From DATGPD01 sp041398565 (lineage in GTDB: Bacteria; Planctomycetota; UBA1135; UBA2386), in NCBI GenBank assembly GCA_041398565.1, contig JAWKUN010000002.1, positions 2,232,001-2,296,000 of the forward strand: a stretch of DNA of 64,000 nucleotides, written 5' to 3'. The notes beneath the pieces were generated by a model. It made no database searches and had not been told where the DNA came from. It worked only from the letters and a program-made list of their open reading frames with translations. The position numbers were made by a program, and so were the translations under genes. Positions 44,996 through 54,959 of the stretch are shown here, piece by piece. Every line of letters begins with the position of its first letter. Position 1 is the stretch's first letter.

Positions 44996-46204
44996 ATGCG
45001 TGTCAGTCACCGCACAGCCGTCGGGATCGGCCACTCCGACAGCGACGACACGGTCGAGGCGACGCGGGCGGCACTGCGTGCCAGCCTGGAGCAGTGTGGC
45101 AGCGCGCCGGCCCTGGTGATGGCGTTGTTCGCACCCGGGCACGATCCGCGCGCGGTACGCAGCGCTCTCGGTGCTGCCGGAGGGGGCGCCGAAGTGGTCG
45201 GGTGCCGCGTGCCCGGACTCATCGTGCGCGACCGCGTCTACCGCCAAGGGGTGGCGGTGATGGCAGTGGGTGGGCCCGGGCTCCTGGCGCGCGCCGCCCT
45301 CGCGGACGGCGCCGACCACGATCCGCGCGGAAGCGGTCGGCGCGCCGCGCGCGGCGCCTTGCAGCGCCTCGAGATGGAGACCGGGCCGGCGGACTGGGAC
45401 CGCACCGTGCTGCTTTCGTTCGCCGACGTGCACCGCGGCGACGGAGTCGAGATCGTCGCGGGCATCGGCCAGGCGGTCACCGTGGGCACCCGCATCGCGG
45501 GCGGCGGCGCCGCCGAGGACGGGGCGAACCCACGGACCGCGATGTTCGTCGGCGAAGACTTCGGGGCCGTGGCCACTCTGTGCGTCGCGCTTCGCCAGGA
45601 CACGGCGGTCGGGCTCGACCTGCGCCACGGCTGCGCCCCACACGGCGCGGCCATGAACGTGACCCGCAGCCTCGGTCGCCAGATCAACGAACTCGACTTC
45701 GAGTCGGCCTTCGTGCAGTACGCGCGCTTCGCCGCCTCGCGTGGCTACAGCCTCGACTCGGCCAAGCGCTTCGCCGAGTTCGCGATGCTGCACCCGCTCG
45801 GACTGCAGCAAGAGGGCGGCGGCTACGTGCTGCGCTGTCTGCTGGGCTACGACGGCGACGGGACCATCCAGTGCTGCTCGAGCATGCCGCAGCCCGCGGT
45901 GGTGCGCATCATGGGCGCGGATCGGTCCTCGCTCCTGGACGCCGCCCGTCAGGCTGCGCGAGCCAGCCGTGCACCCCTCATGGGACGCGCCCCGGCCCTC
46001 GACCTGGTATTCGCCTGTCCGTCGCGCGACGCCGTGCTCGGCACGACGGTGGGCGGCGCCAGCGCCGACCTGTCCGCGGCCCGCGAGGCCCTCGGCCGCG
46101 CCGCGCCGATGTTCGGCGCGCTCACGGTGGGCCAGTTCGGGTCGCTGGCAGGCGCGCCGCCGGCGTTCCACGCCGACGCCATCGAGATCCTCTGCTGCGG
46201 CTGA
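44996..46204 (+). CDS. FIST-domain sensory protein
   Basis: This 402-residue protein has the FIST N and FIST C arrangement: ALVMALFAPGHDPRAVRSAL, then a GCRVPGLIVRD core that corresponds to the conserved GCSTxGxI region, and a C-terminal domain ending GQFGSLAGAPPAFHADAIEILCC (similar to the usual G(E)IG...HNxT end). FIST proteins are thought to bind small ligands such as amino acids and pass signals to kinases or cyclases. None is adjacent. The gene is divergent from the ECF-sigma fusion with about 300 bp between their starts, and convergent with the aldo/keto reductase. Confidence 0.8.
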   Translation: MRVSHRTAVGIGHSDSDDTVEATRAALRASLEQCGSAPALVMALFAPGHDPRAVRSALGAAGGGAEVVGCRVPGLIVRDRVYRQGVAVMAVGGPGLLARAALADGADHDPRGSGRRAARGALQRLEMETGPADWDRTVLLSFADVHRGDGVEIVAGIGQAVTVGTRIAGGGAAEDGANPRTAMFVGEDFGAVATLCVALRQDTAVGLDLRHGCAPHGAAMNVTRSLGRQINELDFESAFVQYARFAASRGYSLDSAKRFAEFAMLHPLGLQQEGGGYVLRCLLGYDGDGTIQCCSSMPQPAVVRIMGADRSSLLDAARQAARASRAPLMGRAPALDLVFACPSRDAVLGTTVGGASADLSAAREALGRAAPMFGALTVGQFGSLAGAPPAFHADAIEILCCG

Positions 46205-46225
46205 CCGCGCCGCGCCCGCGGGGCT

Positions 46226-47080
46226 TCAGAAGTCGAAGTTCCGCGGGTCGGGCCCGCAACGCTCGCCGCGGTCGAGGGTGGCGATGGCGTCCATGTCGGC
46301 GTCGGCGAGGGCGAAGTCCTGGATCGCGGCGTTCTCGCGCATGCGCCTCGGTCTCGCTGTCTTGACCACGGCGGCGAGCTCGCGCTGCAGATGCCACCGC
46401 AGCACCACCTGGGCCTCCGACTTGCCGACACGGCCGGCGATGTCGCGAATCATCGGGTCGTCGAGGACGCTGCCGCGCATCAGCGGGCTCCAGGCCTGCA
46501 CCGCGATGCCGTGCGCGCGGCAGAAGTCGACCAGCTTGCGGCTCTGGAGGTAGGGGTGATGCTCGATCTGGTTGACGGCCGGCACCACCGTTGCTGCGGT
46601 CAGCAGCTCTTCCAGGTCCGAGATCATGTGGTTGCTGACACCGAGGGCGCCGATGCGGCCGCCGGCCATCAGTGACTCGAGCGCCTGCCACGTCGAGACG
46701 ATGCGTCCCGGGATCGGCCAGTGCACGAGGTAGAGGTCGACGTAGTCGAGCTGCAGGCGGTTCAGGCTGGCTTGCAGCGCCTCGGCGATGCGTCCGCTGC
46801 GCACGTGGTCGTTCCACAGCTTGGTCGTGACGAAGTACTGCGAGCGCGGGAGTCTGCTGCGCCGCAGCGCGCGGCCGAGCCCGCGCTCGTTGCCGTACAC
46901 CGACGCGGTGTCGAAGACGCGGTATCCGGCTTCGAGCGCGGCCAGGACGCAGGCCTCGGTTTCGGCGTCACCGGTGATGCCATACAGGCCGAGCCCGAGC
47001 CGAGGCATGGCTGCGCCGGTGTTGAGGTTGCTGGTCGGAAGAGAGGTGGGCGGAGCGGCACGCGAGGGGAAGCGCGGCAT
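46226..47080 (-). CDS. aldo/keto reductase
   Basis: This 284-residue NADPH-dependent oxidoreductase has an AKR barrel with FDTASVYGNERGLGRAL (catalytic Asp and Tyr), TTKLWND (catalytic Lys), YLVHWPIP (catalytic His) and the cofactor-binding end VVLRWHLQRELAAVVKTA. It is closest in pattern to 2,5-diketo-D-gluconate reductase type enzymes. The ATG at 47080 gives 24 extra N-terminal residues; the Met at 47008 (MPRLGLGLYG) could also be the start. The gap to the FIST gene is only 21 bp and the two converge. Confidence 0.92.
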   Translation of the reverse strand: MPRFPSRAAPPTSLPTSNLNTGAAMPRLGLGLYGITGDAETEACVLAALEAGYRVFDTASVYGNERGLGRALRRSRLPRSQYFVTTKLWNDHVRSGRIAEALQASLNRLQLDYVDLYLVHWPIPGRIVSTWQALESLMAGGRIGALGVSNHMISDLEELLTAATVVPAVNQIEHHPYLQSRKLVDFCRAHGIAVQAWSPLMRGSVLDDPMIRDIAGRVGKSEAQVVLRWHLQRELAAVVKTARPRRMRENAAIQDFALADADMDAIATLDRGERCGPDPRNFDF

Positions 47081-47567
47081 GTTGGGCGGGGCAGGCCGCG
47101 CCGTCACGTCGGCGCGGGAACGGACTGAGTCGAGTGCGACGGCTCGGAGGAGGGAGCGCCGAGGCGTGCGTCGGTGCGAGCGACGCGTCGCCTCGGCGCG
47201 AGACGAGGTGGGATCGAGGCTGGAGGCACGCGTGAAGCGCAGCGCGCGCTCGACGTGAAGCCTCAACCGTGCCAGAGAACGCGCGGGCTTCGTTCGCGAG
47301 GCCCGAGCACACCGAGGCACGATCGAACGCTTCCACCGCAGCGGCGCAGCTCGACGCGCGTGTGCTGGTGTGGAGAGTTGTGGAAAGAAGAAACGCGACG
47401 ACGCCGCACGTTCGAGTGGCACCATCCAGCGGCCCGCACATGCACGCGAAGTCCGCGTGCGGCTACGAGTGCGGGGGGCCGTTCGGCCAGCGAAACACGA
47501 GAGAGATGCAGCGTTGCACGACGACCGCGTGCACGACGAACGTGTGATCGCGGCGCGGCGGCCGCGC
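47081..47567. other. intergenic region without a supported gene
   Basis: Nearly 490 bp lie between the start of the aldo/keto reductase and the stop of the membrane glycosyltransferase gene. Frames through it are Arg-rich and lack protein-like composition. It has a purine-rich, lower-G+C patch around 47365-47400, which may hold the reductase promoter, but I can point to no clear -10/-35 pair. Confidence 0.5.
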
Positions 47568-49064
47568 TCACCGGCGGCGGTAGATCCGCAGGATGTCGCT
47601 GGCGCCGATGATCGTGGCCTGCTCGTAGAGCGCACCGAAGTCGGCACGCGCCAGCGCGCGGGCCTCGAAACCCGGCCACGGTGGATCGTGCACGACGATG
47701 AAGTCGGGATGGTGGGCATCCAACCACCAGTCGAGGTCGCCGTGAGCGATCGGGTCGACTCCATCCGGCGTCACCAGACCGCACATGTCGACGATGGTAC
47801 GGTCGCCCACCCCGAAGCCGAGGACGCCGATCTCGGCGCAGGCGATGCTCGCCGCGGGCGGGCTCTCCTGCTGCAACCAGTCCGCGGCCGCGCGGTAGTG
47901 CGCGTAGGGGTCCTCGCGGTGCGTCCACCAGCCGGGAAACGCGAGCGCCCCCACCAGGGCCCACCAGGCCAAGGCCAGCAAGCGCCACGTCTGGCCGGCG
48001 GTCCACGCGGCCACACCGAGCGCCAGCGCACCGAGCATCGTGCCCGTGTGCAGCGCCGCCGCGTACCACGGGTAGTAGGGCACGCCGAGTGCCGCCAGGG
48101 CCGTCACGTGCAGCGCGGCGAATGCGATCGGCACGAGGAGAGGCCACACCCACCGAGCCGCTGCGAGGACTCCGAGACCGGCGACCACGGCGATGGGCTT
48201 GTAGCCGGCGCCGAACCCGCGCGCATCGAACATCGACAGCGAGTGCTTCATCCCGCGCACGAACAAGCCGTCGCCGGCGCCCCACCAGCCCGAACGTCCC
48301 TGCGCGATCTTGGCGGCCAGGGTGTGCGGAAGGACGGAGCCGAAGCGGTGGTGCGCGTAGACCAGCCAGGGCAGCATCACCAGCAGGGACGTAGCCACCA
48401 GCCAGAGCAGCCTGAAGAGAACGAACGTGGCGCCGCGCGCGCGGCCGTGGCGCCACGCGGCGGCTGTTCCCAGCACAACGCCGAGGAGCAGGCCTTCCGG
48501 GCGAGTGAGCGCGGTCAACCCGAGTGCCGCCGCCGCGCCGAACTCGTATCCGGGGCGGTCGAGCGCACGCCTCCACAGAGCGCAGGTCGACAGGGCCAGC
48601 GCCACGAACAGTGCCGACTCGAGCCCGAGCGCCGCGTACAGAAGGGGAATGCAGGCGGCGAGGAGCGCTGCGGACAACGCCGGCACGCGACCGGCATCGG
48701 CGACCAGGCGGCTGGTGGCGAACCCGGCGACGGCGATGCTCGCCGCACACACGACCACCTGCCCGAGCAGCAGATCGCCGCCGCAGGCCATGCCCGCCAG
48801 CGCGTGGGCGAGGGTGCTCAGCGGCGAGGTCGACGCGTTGACCGACTCGGCGGCCATCGGGTTGTAGGTCCAGCCCTTGCCTTCGATGAGGTTGCGCGCG
48901 TAGCGCGCCGCGATCATCGCGTCGTCGTAGGTCACGCCGCGACGCGTGCGGGCGACCGCGGCGGCCAGGGTGCCTGCCCCGAGCGCTGCGACGAGCGACC
49001 ACAGACGCGAAGCGGGATGCGGCGCCACCTCGAGCGCGTGCGAGGCGCGGTGCGCGGTGTCCAT
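47568..49064 (-). CDS. GT-C type membrane glycosyltransferase-like protein
   Basis: This 498-residue protein has about ten membrane segments. Its first loop carries TYDDAMIAARYARNLIEGKGWTYN, a pattern of acidic residues followed by a helix seen in the ArnT/PMT (GT-39, GT-83) superfamily. Such enzymes use polyprenyl-linked sugars on the periplasmic side. The C-terminal 100 residues form a soluble domain (ADWLQQESPPAASIACAEIGVLGF...VDMCGLVT) common in these proteins. The ATG at 49064 directly precedes the cytoplasmic N-terminus. The sugar and target are unknown. Confidence 0.8.
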   Translation of the reverse strand: MDTAHRASHALEVAPHPASRLWSLVAALGAGTLAAAVARTRRGVTYDDAMIAARYARNLIEGKGWTYNPMAAESVNASTSPLSTLAHALAGMACGGDLLLGQVVVCAASIAVAGFATSRLVADAGRVPALSAALLAACIPLLYAALGLESALFVALALSTCALWRRALDRPGYEFGAAAALGLTALTRPEGLLLGVVLGTAAAWRHGRARGATFVLFRLLWLVATSLLVMLPWLVYAHHRFGSVLPHTLAAKIAQGRSGWWGAGDGLFVRGMKHSLSMFDARGFGAGYKPIAVVAGLGVLAAARWVWPLLVPIAFAALHVTALAALGVPYYPWYAAALHTGTMLGALALGVAAWTAGQTWRLLALAWWALVGALAFPGWWTHREDPYAHYRAAADWLQQESPPAASIACAEIGVLGFGVGDRTIVDMCGLVTPDGVDPIAHGDLDWWLDAHHPDFIVVHDPPWPGFEARALARADFGALYEQATIIGASDILRIYRRR

Positions 49065-49299
49065 GGGACGCGCAGGATGTGGTCGACCACGGCCACGGGC
49101 AAGGCGAGACTCGGCCTTCGCGGCCATCGTCGGTGGTCGTGTGGGCCCGCCGTCGGGTGTGGCCGTACGCTGCGACGGGCAATCTGCCGCCGGGTGAGCC
49201 GAGGTCGCGATGTTCGTCGCGTTCGAGAGTCTTCTCGCCGCACGCGCTCCCCACACCATGCCAAGCTGTCCTTCCCGACGCCGCGACCGTCGTGTGCCC

Positions 49300-49546
49300 A
49301 GCCCGACACCATGGCTGAGTCGCCGCGCAGCCTCGGTCGTCTCGGCGACAAGGAGAACGCTGGAGCCACCTCGACCTCCACGAACCCGTCTGTGGAGCAC
49401 CGCTCCTTGCGCTGCCGCCAACTCCACCACGAGAGCGTCGCCGGTCGGACCCCGGTCCGCCGCGACAGCTCGGCGCAGCTCAGGCCTTCGCGGTCACGCA
49501 AGGCCAGGATGGACGCGATCTCCGACCGGCTGTGGGCCTTCGTCAT
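49300..49546 (-). pseudogene. IS66-family accessory protein (orfA) remnant
   Basis: The first 82 codons from the ATG at 49546 read as an IS66 TnpA-type DNA-binding protein: SEIASILALRDREGLSCAELSRRTGV, TLSWWSWRQRKE and FVEVEVAPAF. After about 49300 the frame no longer resembles the family and no orfB or transposase follows, so this is a degraded fragment. The rest of 49065-49759 holds nothing else that I can support. Confidence 0.6.
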
Positions 49547-49759
49547 GCGGCCGAGGGTCGCGCTTCCCGGTCGCCTTTCCAGGTGGGGTTGGCGTGACTC
49601 TCTGAGCGCTCGCGATCGGGGGGTGCGTAGGACCTGTGCGACCTCCTTCGTTGGCAACGACTCACCACGACCCGGCAGGGTCCGCGCGAAGTTGGCGCAG
49701 CACGTTCGGCGCGGGCCATTCGCGCACATCCGCAAGCACATCCGCGACTCCGCCCGGCA

Positions 49760-52700
49760 TCATTTCCCCGCTTCCGCTGCCGGCGCGGCCATCGCCGACT
49801 TCGCAGCTTCTAGCTCGCTGCGCCACACCGCGGCCTCCCCCTCATCCCCCTTCGCCTCGAACAACCTCACCAGCCGCTCGAGCGCCTCAGGAACGAGCAC
49901 CGCGTCCCCAGCCGGAATGTCCGCCTCACGCTCCTTCATGCCGCGGTAACCATCCAGCAGCAGCGGCTCGGCTTCGGCGAGCTTGCCCTGACCGAGGCAC
50001 GCATCCCCGAGCAACGACCGGGTCTGGAACGTCGTCCACACATCAGGCTCGGCCTTCACACGAATCGCCAGACACTTCCGCAGCGCCGCCTCCGCCTCGG
50101 CCGCCGCCTTCAGCCGGATCAGATTCGCGCCGAACCCCGCCAATTGCACGGCCAGTTCCGTGCTGTCCTCGCGCAGCATGGCGCGGTGCTCCTCCATGAG
50201 CTCCCTGCGCAAGGACAGCTCTTCCTCGGGCGTGCCCTGGATCTGCAGGAGAGGGAGCAGGCGGTCGAGAGCGGCGAACCGCGTGGGGTGTCCGGCGGGC
50301 AAGCTCGCGCGGGCGATCGCCGCCGCTTCACGCAGCAGCCCTTCTGCTTCGTCGAACCTGCGCAGGTCCCGGAGTAGCCCCGCGAGGTTGATCAAGCCAA
50401 CTGCGATGTCGGGGTGTCCGGCGGGGAGTGCCGAGCGATGGATCTCCAGCACTTCGCGCATCAGCGGCTCGGCTTCGGCGAGCTTGCCCTGGTCCTGCAG
50501 GACCAGACATAGGTTGTTGATACAAGCGGCGAGGTTGGGGTGCCCGGCAGGAAAGGCGGCGCGGGCGATCTCCAGCCCTTCGCGGAACAGCGGCTCGGCT
50601 TCGGCAGACCTGTTCTGGCTCCTCAGGACCAGCCCGAGATTGTTCAAGCCGATGGCGATGCTGGGGTGACCGTAAGGTCTCCCCGCGCGATAGATCTCCA
50701 GCGCTTCGCGAAACAGCGCCTCGGCCTCGCCGAGCTCGTTCCGGTTCCACAGGAGCAGCGCCAGGTTGTTGAGGCCTTGCGCGATGTCGGGATGGCCGGC
50801 GGGGAGGCCGGCGCGGCGGATCTCCACATCTTCGCGGAACAGCGGCTCGGCCTCGGCGAGCTTGTTCTGATTCTGCAACACGGTCGCGAGGTTGCTCAGA
50901 CACCGCGCGATGTTCGGGTGCCCGGCGGGCAGGGACGCGCGGGCGATCTCGAGCGACTCGCGAAACAAGGGCTCGGCCTCCGCGAGTCGGTACTGCTGCA
51001 ACAACACCATCGCGAGGTCGTTCAGGTTCTCCCCGATCTCCGGGTGTCCACCAGGAAGGGTGGCCCGACGGATCTCCAGCGCTTCGCGGAACAGCGGCTC
51101 GGCCGCGGCGAGCCGGCCCTGGGCCAGCGGGACCCTCGCGAGGCTGCTCGCGGCATCTGCGACGCTCGGGTGCCCCGCGGGGAACGCCGCGCGGGCGGTC
51201 TCCAGCGCATCGCGTAACAGCGGCTCGGCCTCGGCGAGGTCGTTCTTGCCGAGCAGGAGCAACCCGAGGTTGACCAGAGCGAACATGATGTTCGGGTGCC
51301 CGGCGGGCAAGGCCGCGCGGCGGATCTCCAGCGATTCGCGGAACAACGGCTCGGCCTCGGCGAGCCTGTTCTGCTTCTCCAGGATCGTGGCGACGTGGTC
51401 GAGACCCACCGCGATGTCCGGGTGCCCGGCGGGGCGGGCGGCGCGGACGATCTCCAGCGCTTCCTCCAACAGCTGCCCGGCCTCGGCGAGGTCGTTGCGC
51501 GCGCGCAGCAGTGTCCCGAGCTCGGTCAGGCCCGCGGCGATGTCCACGTGCCCTGGCGGGAGCGCCGCGCGCTGCAGCGCCAGCGCCTTGCGCAGGTTCG
51601 GCTCGGCCTCGTCGTAGCGGCCAAGCTGCCGCAGCGTGCTGCCGATCGCCTGGCGCACGCGCCCCTCCACCAGCGGCTGGTCGGCGAGACCGTCCTCGTC
51701 GAGCACCCGGACCGCCGCGGCCATCGCCTGCACGACCGTCACGGCGTCCTTCAGCGGCTCCTTCGTCACCGGGTCCAGGGGCAACTGGCTCGGGTCGACC
51801 GCCGCGAGCATGTCGGTCTGGAATTTCGCGACCGCCTCGGCGATGGCCGCCTGCTTCCTGGCCTCGGCCTCCTGTTCTTCGGCTCGTGCCTGCTGTGTCT
51901 GCGCGTCGGTCTTCGCGCCTTCCGCGAGCTCACGCTGCCACTCCTTCTCGACGACTTCTGCCGCGAGCCTCGTGTTGGCCGAAGCGGCTTCCATCCAGCC
52001 GAGCGTCGTGCCGACCGAACCGCCGATCAGCAGCACCACGATCACCGCCATCAGCGCGACCGTGCGCTTCCGGCGCGCGACGAACTTGCGCAGCTTGTAG
52101 AGCGAGCTCGGGGGTGCTGCGTGCACCGGCTCACCGTGCAGATAGCGCGCGACGTCGGCGGCGAAGCCATTGGCGGTCTCGTAGCGCCGCGTGCGGTCCT
52201 TCTCGAGCGCGCGCATGACGATCCAGTCGAGGTCGCCGCGCAAGCGACTCGACAGCTTGCCGACGTTGGCGTGCGACAGCGCGAGCGGCGTCTTGTCGCC
52301 GAGCGTCGACACCCGAGTGGACGGCTTGGCCGGGTCGTCCTCGCGGATCGTGCGCAAGAGCTCCTGGTAGCCCTTCTCCAGCACCTTGGTGAGGTCGAAC
52401 GGCTTGCTGCCCGTCAGCAACTCGTAGAGCAGAACGCCGAGCGAATACACGTCGGCGCGCGTGTCGATGTCGAGCCCCGACATCGCGGCCTGCTCGGGCG
52501 CCATGTACTCCGGCGTGCCGATCATGTTGCCGTACTGCGTGAACAGCGTCTTCTGCGTCAGCTCGACCGACGTCGCCTTGGCGATGCCGAAGTCGATCAC
52601 CTTCGGCACCGGTGTTCCGTCGTGCAGCGTGACCATCACGTTGGACGGCTTGATGTCGCGGTGGATGACGCCCTTGTGGTGTGCGTGCTGGATCGCTTCG

Positions 52701-53143
52701 CACACCTTGGTGAACAGTTCGAGCCGCGCGCGGATGCCGAGCTTCTGTTCGTCGCAGTACTGCGTGATCGGCACGCCGCGCACCAGCTCCATGACGAAGA
52801 ACGGCCGCCCCTGCGCGGTCGCGCCGCCGTCGAGCACCTTGGCGATGTTGGGGTGGTCCATCAGGGCCAGCGCCTGACGTTCGGCCTCGAAGCGGACCAC
52901 CACCTCCTTGGTGTCCATGCCGAGCTTGATGATCTTCAGCGCGACCTGGCGTCGCACCGGCTCCTTCTGCTCGGCCATCCACACCGTGCCCATGCCGCCT
53001 TCGCCGATCGCCTGCAGCAACTTGTAGCGGTCGATCATGTCGCCTGGGCGCTCGCCGGGCGCCGCGGACGAACTCTGGCTGACGCCGGTCTCGGCGAACT
53101 CGTCCCGCGCGCGGCGGGCCGGATCTGGTTCGGGAGTCGTCAT
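49760..53143 (-). CDS. Ser/Thr protein kinase with TPR repeats
   Basis: This 1127-residue membrane kinase has glycine loop GEGGMG, VALK (K70), HRDIKPSN (161-168), DFGIAK and MAPEQ, so it should be active. One membrane helix follows at about 361-383, then a coiled coil (about 390-450) and 10-11 kinesin-light-chain-type TPRs of 42 residues (LFREALEIRRAALPAGHPDIA...LAEAEP) from about 490 to 950. In planctomycetes such kinases are commonly paired with an ECF sigma factor, as here: the sigma gene ends 58 bp upstream. A role in signal-dependent gene expression is inferred. Confidence 0.92.
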   Translation of the reverse strand: MTTPEPDPARRARDEFAETGVSQSSSAAPGERPGDMIDRYKLLQAIGEGGMGTVWMAEQKEPVRRQVALKIIKLGMDTKEVVVRFEAERQALALMDHPNIAKVLDGGATAQGRPFFVMELVRGVPITQYCDEQKLGIRARLELFTKVCEAIQHAHHKGVIHRDIKPSNVMVTLHDGTPVPKVIDFGIAKATSVELTQKTLFTQYGNMIGTPEYMAPEQAAMSGLDIDTRADVYSLGVLLYELLTGSKPFDLTKVLEKGYQELLRTIREDDPAKPSTRVSTLGDKTPLALSHANVGKLSSRLRGDLDWIVMRALEKDRTRRYETANGFAADVARYLHGEPVHAAPPSSLYKLRKFVARRKRTVALMAVIVVLLIGGSVGTTLGWMEAASANTRLAAEVVEKEWQRELAEGAKTDAQTQQARAEEQEAEARKQAAIAEAVAKFQTDMLAAVDPSQLPLDPVTKEPLKDAVTVVQAMAAAVRVLDEDGLADQPLVEGRVRQAIGSTLRQLGRYDEAEPNLRKALALQRAALPPGHVDIAAGLTELGTLLRARNDLAEAGQLLEEALEIVRAARPAGHPDIAVGLDHVATILEKQNRLAEAEPLFRESLEIRRAALPAGHPNIMFALVNLGLLLLGKNDLAEAEPLLRDALETARAAFPAGHPSVADAASSLARVPLAQGRLAAAEPLFREALEIRRATLPGGHPEIGENLNDLAMVLLQQYRLAEAEPLFRESLEIARASLPAGHPNIARCLSNLATVLQNQNKLAEAEPLFREDVEIRRAGLPAGHPDIAQGLNNLALLLWNRNELGEAEALFREALEIYRAGRPYGHPSIAIGLNNLGLVLRSQNRSAEAEPLFREGLEIARAAFPAGHPNLAACINNLCLVLQDQGKLAEAEPLMREVLEIHRSALPAGHPDIAVGLINLAGLLRDLRRFDEAEGLLREAAAIARASLPAGHPTRFAALDRLLPLLQIQGTPEEELSLRRELMEEHRAMLREDSTELAVQLAGFGANLIRLKAAAEAEAALRKCLAIRVKAEPDVWTTFQTRSLLGDACLGQGKLAEAEPLLLDGYRGMKEREADIPAGDAVLVPEALERLVRLFEAKGDEGEAAVWRSELEAAKSAMAAPAAEAGK

Positions 53144-53201
53144 CGTTCCTGGGGGAGGCGAGGGAACGGGCAGCCGACTCACGCAGAAAATCGCGGCCGC
53201 C

Positions 53202-53795
53202 TCATTCGTGCTGCCGCAACAGCTCGCGCAGCCGATCGTAGGCACGCGAACGGAGCATGTGCACGGCCCCGACACTGCGCTCGAGCGCGGCCGCGGCCTC
53301 CGCGAACGAGCGCTGTTCGAGGTCGACCAGCCGCAGGACGTCGCGGTAGCTCCGCGGCAGGCGCGCGATGGCTTCGTGCATGCGCGCGATCTGCTCGGCG
53401 GCCGCCGCCCTGTGGCCCGCCGTGGCATCGGCATCGGCCACCTGCAGCAGCAACGTGCGGGCCGATTCCCCGTCGGGTCCCCGGGTAACGCGCCGATCCG
53501 TATCCGGCCGCCGGGCGCTCTCGAGGGCGCGGATCGCGTCGATCAGGTTGTGCTCGGCGATGCGCCGCAGCCACGCGTGGAACTCGCGCACGGTCGCGTT
53601 CTCCAGGCTCCGGATGCGCAGGAAGGCCTCGAGCAGCGTCACCTGGACGACGTCCTCGACGTCGAAACTGCGCGACCACCTGGCGTCGACGCGGAGGCCG
53701 TCACGCAGCATCGGCGTCGCCTCGCGCACGAGGGCCTCGAGCGCATCCGGGTCGCCGGCGATCGCGCGGGCGACACGCTGGTCGTCTGCGTGCAC
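53202..53795 (-). CDS. ECF-family RNA polymerase sigma factor
   Basis: This 197-residue sigma factor has region 2 (about 25-95, DVEDVVQVTLLEAFLRI and FHAWLRRIAEHNLIDAIR) and region 4 (about 135-195, LPRSYRDVLRLVDLEQRSFAEAAAALERSVGAVHMLRSRAYDRLRE). It belongs to the ECF groups that travel with Ser/Thr kinases rather than with an anti-sigma factor, and it is directly followed by the TPR kinase gene. The kinase may control it by phosphorylation; this is inference from neighbourhood. Confidence 0.92.
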   Translation of the reverse strand: MHADDQRVARAIAGDPDALEALVREATPMLRDGLRVDARWSRSFDVEDVVQVTLLEAFLRIRSLENATVREFHAWLRRIAEHNLIDAIRALESARRPDTDRRVTRGPDGESARTLLLQVADADATAGHRAAAAEQIARMHEAIARLPRSYRDVLRLVDLEQRSFAEAAAALERSVGAVHMLRSRAYDRLRELLRQHE

Positions 53796-53929
53796 GTCGA
53801 GAGCCTAACCATGAGGTGACGCAAAGGCCGGCAGCAGTCCACAGAACGGGCGTGAGCCGCACCGACCCCCGCACGCCATCGTCGGTCACCGACTCCGGAC
53901 ACTCCCATCTGCGACGCGGCGCGAAGATC

Positions 53930-54096
53930 CGGCCCGATGCGCGCCGCGTGGTACGCGAAGTCGCGTTCGACGCCAACATCGCCGTGGACGAGCGCGTGCT
54001 GAAGCAGGGTGGCTCGATCGCCGCCTACGCGACCCGGGCGAGCGAACCCGTCGTTCCGTTCTGGCCGCTGGTGTTCGAGAACGTGCGCATCGACTT
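53930..54096 (+). pseudogene. 3' fragment of an NADPH:quinone reductase gene
   Basis: About 55 codons read VVREVAFDANIAVDERVLKQGGSIAAYATR...PVVPFWPLVFENVRIDF, matching the Rossmann-domain end of zinc-type NADPH:quinone oxidoreductases. There is no upstream part of the enzyme, and the reading ends exactly where the IS91-family terminus begins at 54097. The fragment is therefore a truncated gene left by insertion or rearrangement. Between it and the sigma gene (53796-53929) I see nothing else. Confidence 0.55.
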
Positions 54097-54325
54097 CGCG
54101 GGACAAGGCGAGCAAGCTGCGTCCCGCGTGGTCGGTCCGGGTGGGGCGGGGGTTGGTTTCGTAGCGGCGTGGCCGGTGCTCGGTCGGAGTGGCTGGCATT
54201 GCGGGCGGAGGACTGAACTACGAGAACGGCAGCGCCAAGGCCGGTGGTGGTCTGGCGGGAGCCACGACCGGCGGCTCGGTGGGCAAGCCGAGGTGGCGAA
54301 GGATCCTGACGATGGACTCGCGTTC
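54097..54325 (-). mobile_element. IS91-family terminus with last codons of the transposase (copy A)
   Basis: The sequence matches 58097-58401 except for a 77-bp segment missing here. It contains the last 33 or so codons of the transposase (from ERESIVRIL) and the downstream end, which in IS91 elements carries the replication origin (oriIS). A perfect 8-bp inverted repeat (CGCGGGAC/GTCCCGCG, 54097-54104 and 54121-54128) marks the outer edge. The inner edge falls directly after GTTC, where an ELWxxDGT gene begins. Confidence 0.75.
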
Positions 54326-54959
54326 CGAGCTCGCGCACCAGCTGCGTGCCGGCGACCGTGCCGTCGCTGCGCCACAGCTCGGGGCCGGTGACGCCGTCGT
54401 CGGCGAAGAACAGGAGCTGGTTGCCGAGCGCGTGCAGCTGCGGCACCGGCACGTACAGCGACTCGCCGCGCACCGCGAGCACGCCGAGCTTGCGCACGAG
54501 GCCGGCGCGCGGGTCGAGGACCCACGGCCCGCGCCCGGCCCCGTCGTCGGCGACGAAGATCAGGCGCGGGCCGACCCAGGTCAAGTGCTCGGGGTCGGCG
54601 TTGCCGGGCGCCAGGTCGGCGAGGAGCTGCGCGCCGCCGGTCGGACCCAGGCCCCACAGCTCGCGCCCGGTCGCGGCCGTCGTCGCCGCGAACGCGACGC
54701 TGCCGCCGAACGGCGCGAACGGTCCCGGCGACGAGTCGGGGTCGGCGCGGAAGGGATTGAGGTCGCCGAGCGGTCGCTGGGCTGCGGCCCGAACTTCGAG
54801 AGTCGAGAGTGACAGGACCGAGAGAAGGAGCGCCAGGGCCCGACGGGCGGACCGCGACCAGGCACGAAGCGACACCGCCGGAAGCGACCCAGCCGGATGC
54901 GGCGCAGGCGAAAGCGACGGGGCGAGACGGAACCGGACGCAAGCGGCTGGGCGGCGCAT
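54326..54959 (-). pseudogene. ELWxxDGT-repeat secreted protein, truncated at its 3' side
   Basis: From the ATG at 54959 this frame encodes a signal peptide (ALALLLSVLSLSTLEVRAAA) and two to three propeller repeats of the ELWxxDGT/hyalin-like family (GRELWGLGPTGG, LIFVADDG, GPELWRSDGTVAGTQLVREL). It is cut at 54326 by the IS91-family terminus. A further piece of an ELWxxDGT gene in the same orientation lies at 63629-64000, also next to IS91 sequence; the two may be halves of one gene. The start is uncertain, since a GTG within the Pro-rich leader is possible. Confidence 0.7.

Noticed and set aside
48932..49741. A 269-codon minus-strand gene at the IS66 remnant
   Set aside because: Only 49300-49546 resembles IS66 orfA; the remainder overlaps the glycosyltransferase gene off-frame.
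53816..54391. A complete 191-codon plus-strand gene
   Set aside because: Only about 55 codons match a quinone reductase, and the rest is antisense of the IS91 terminus.
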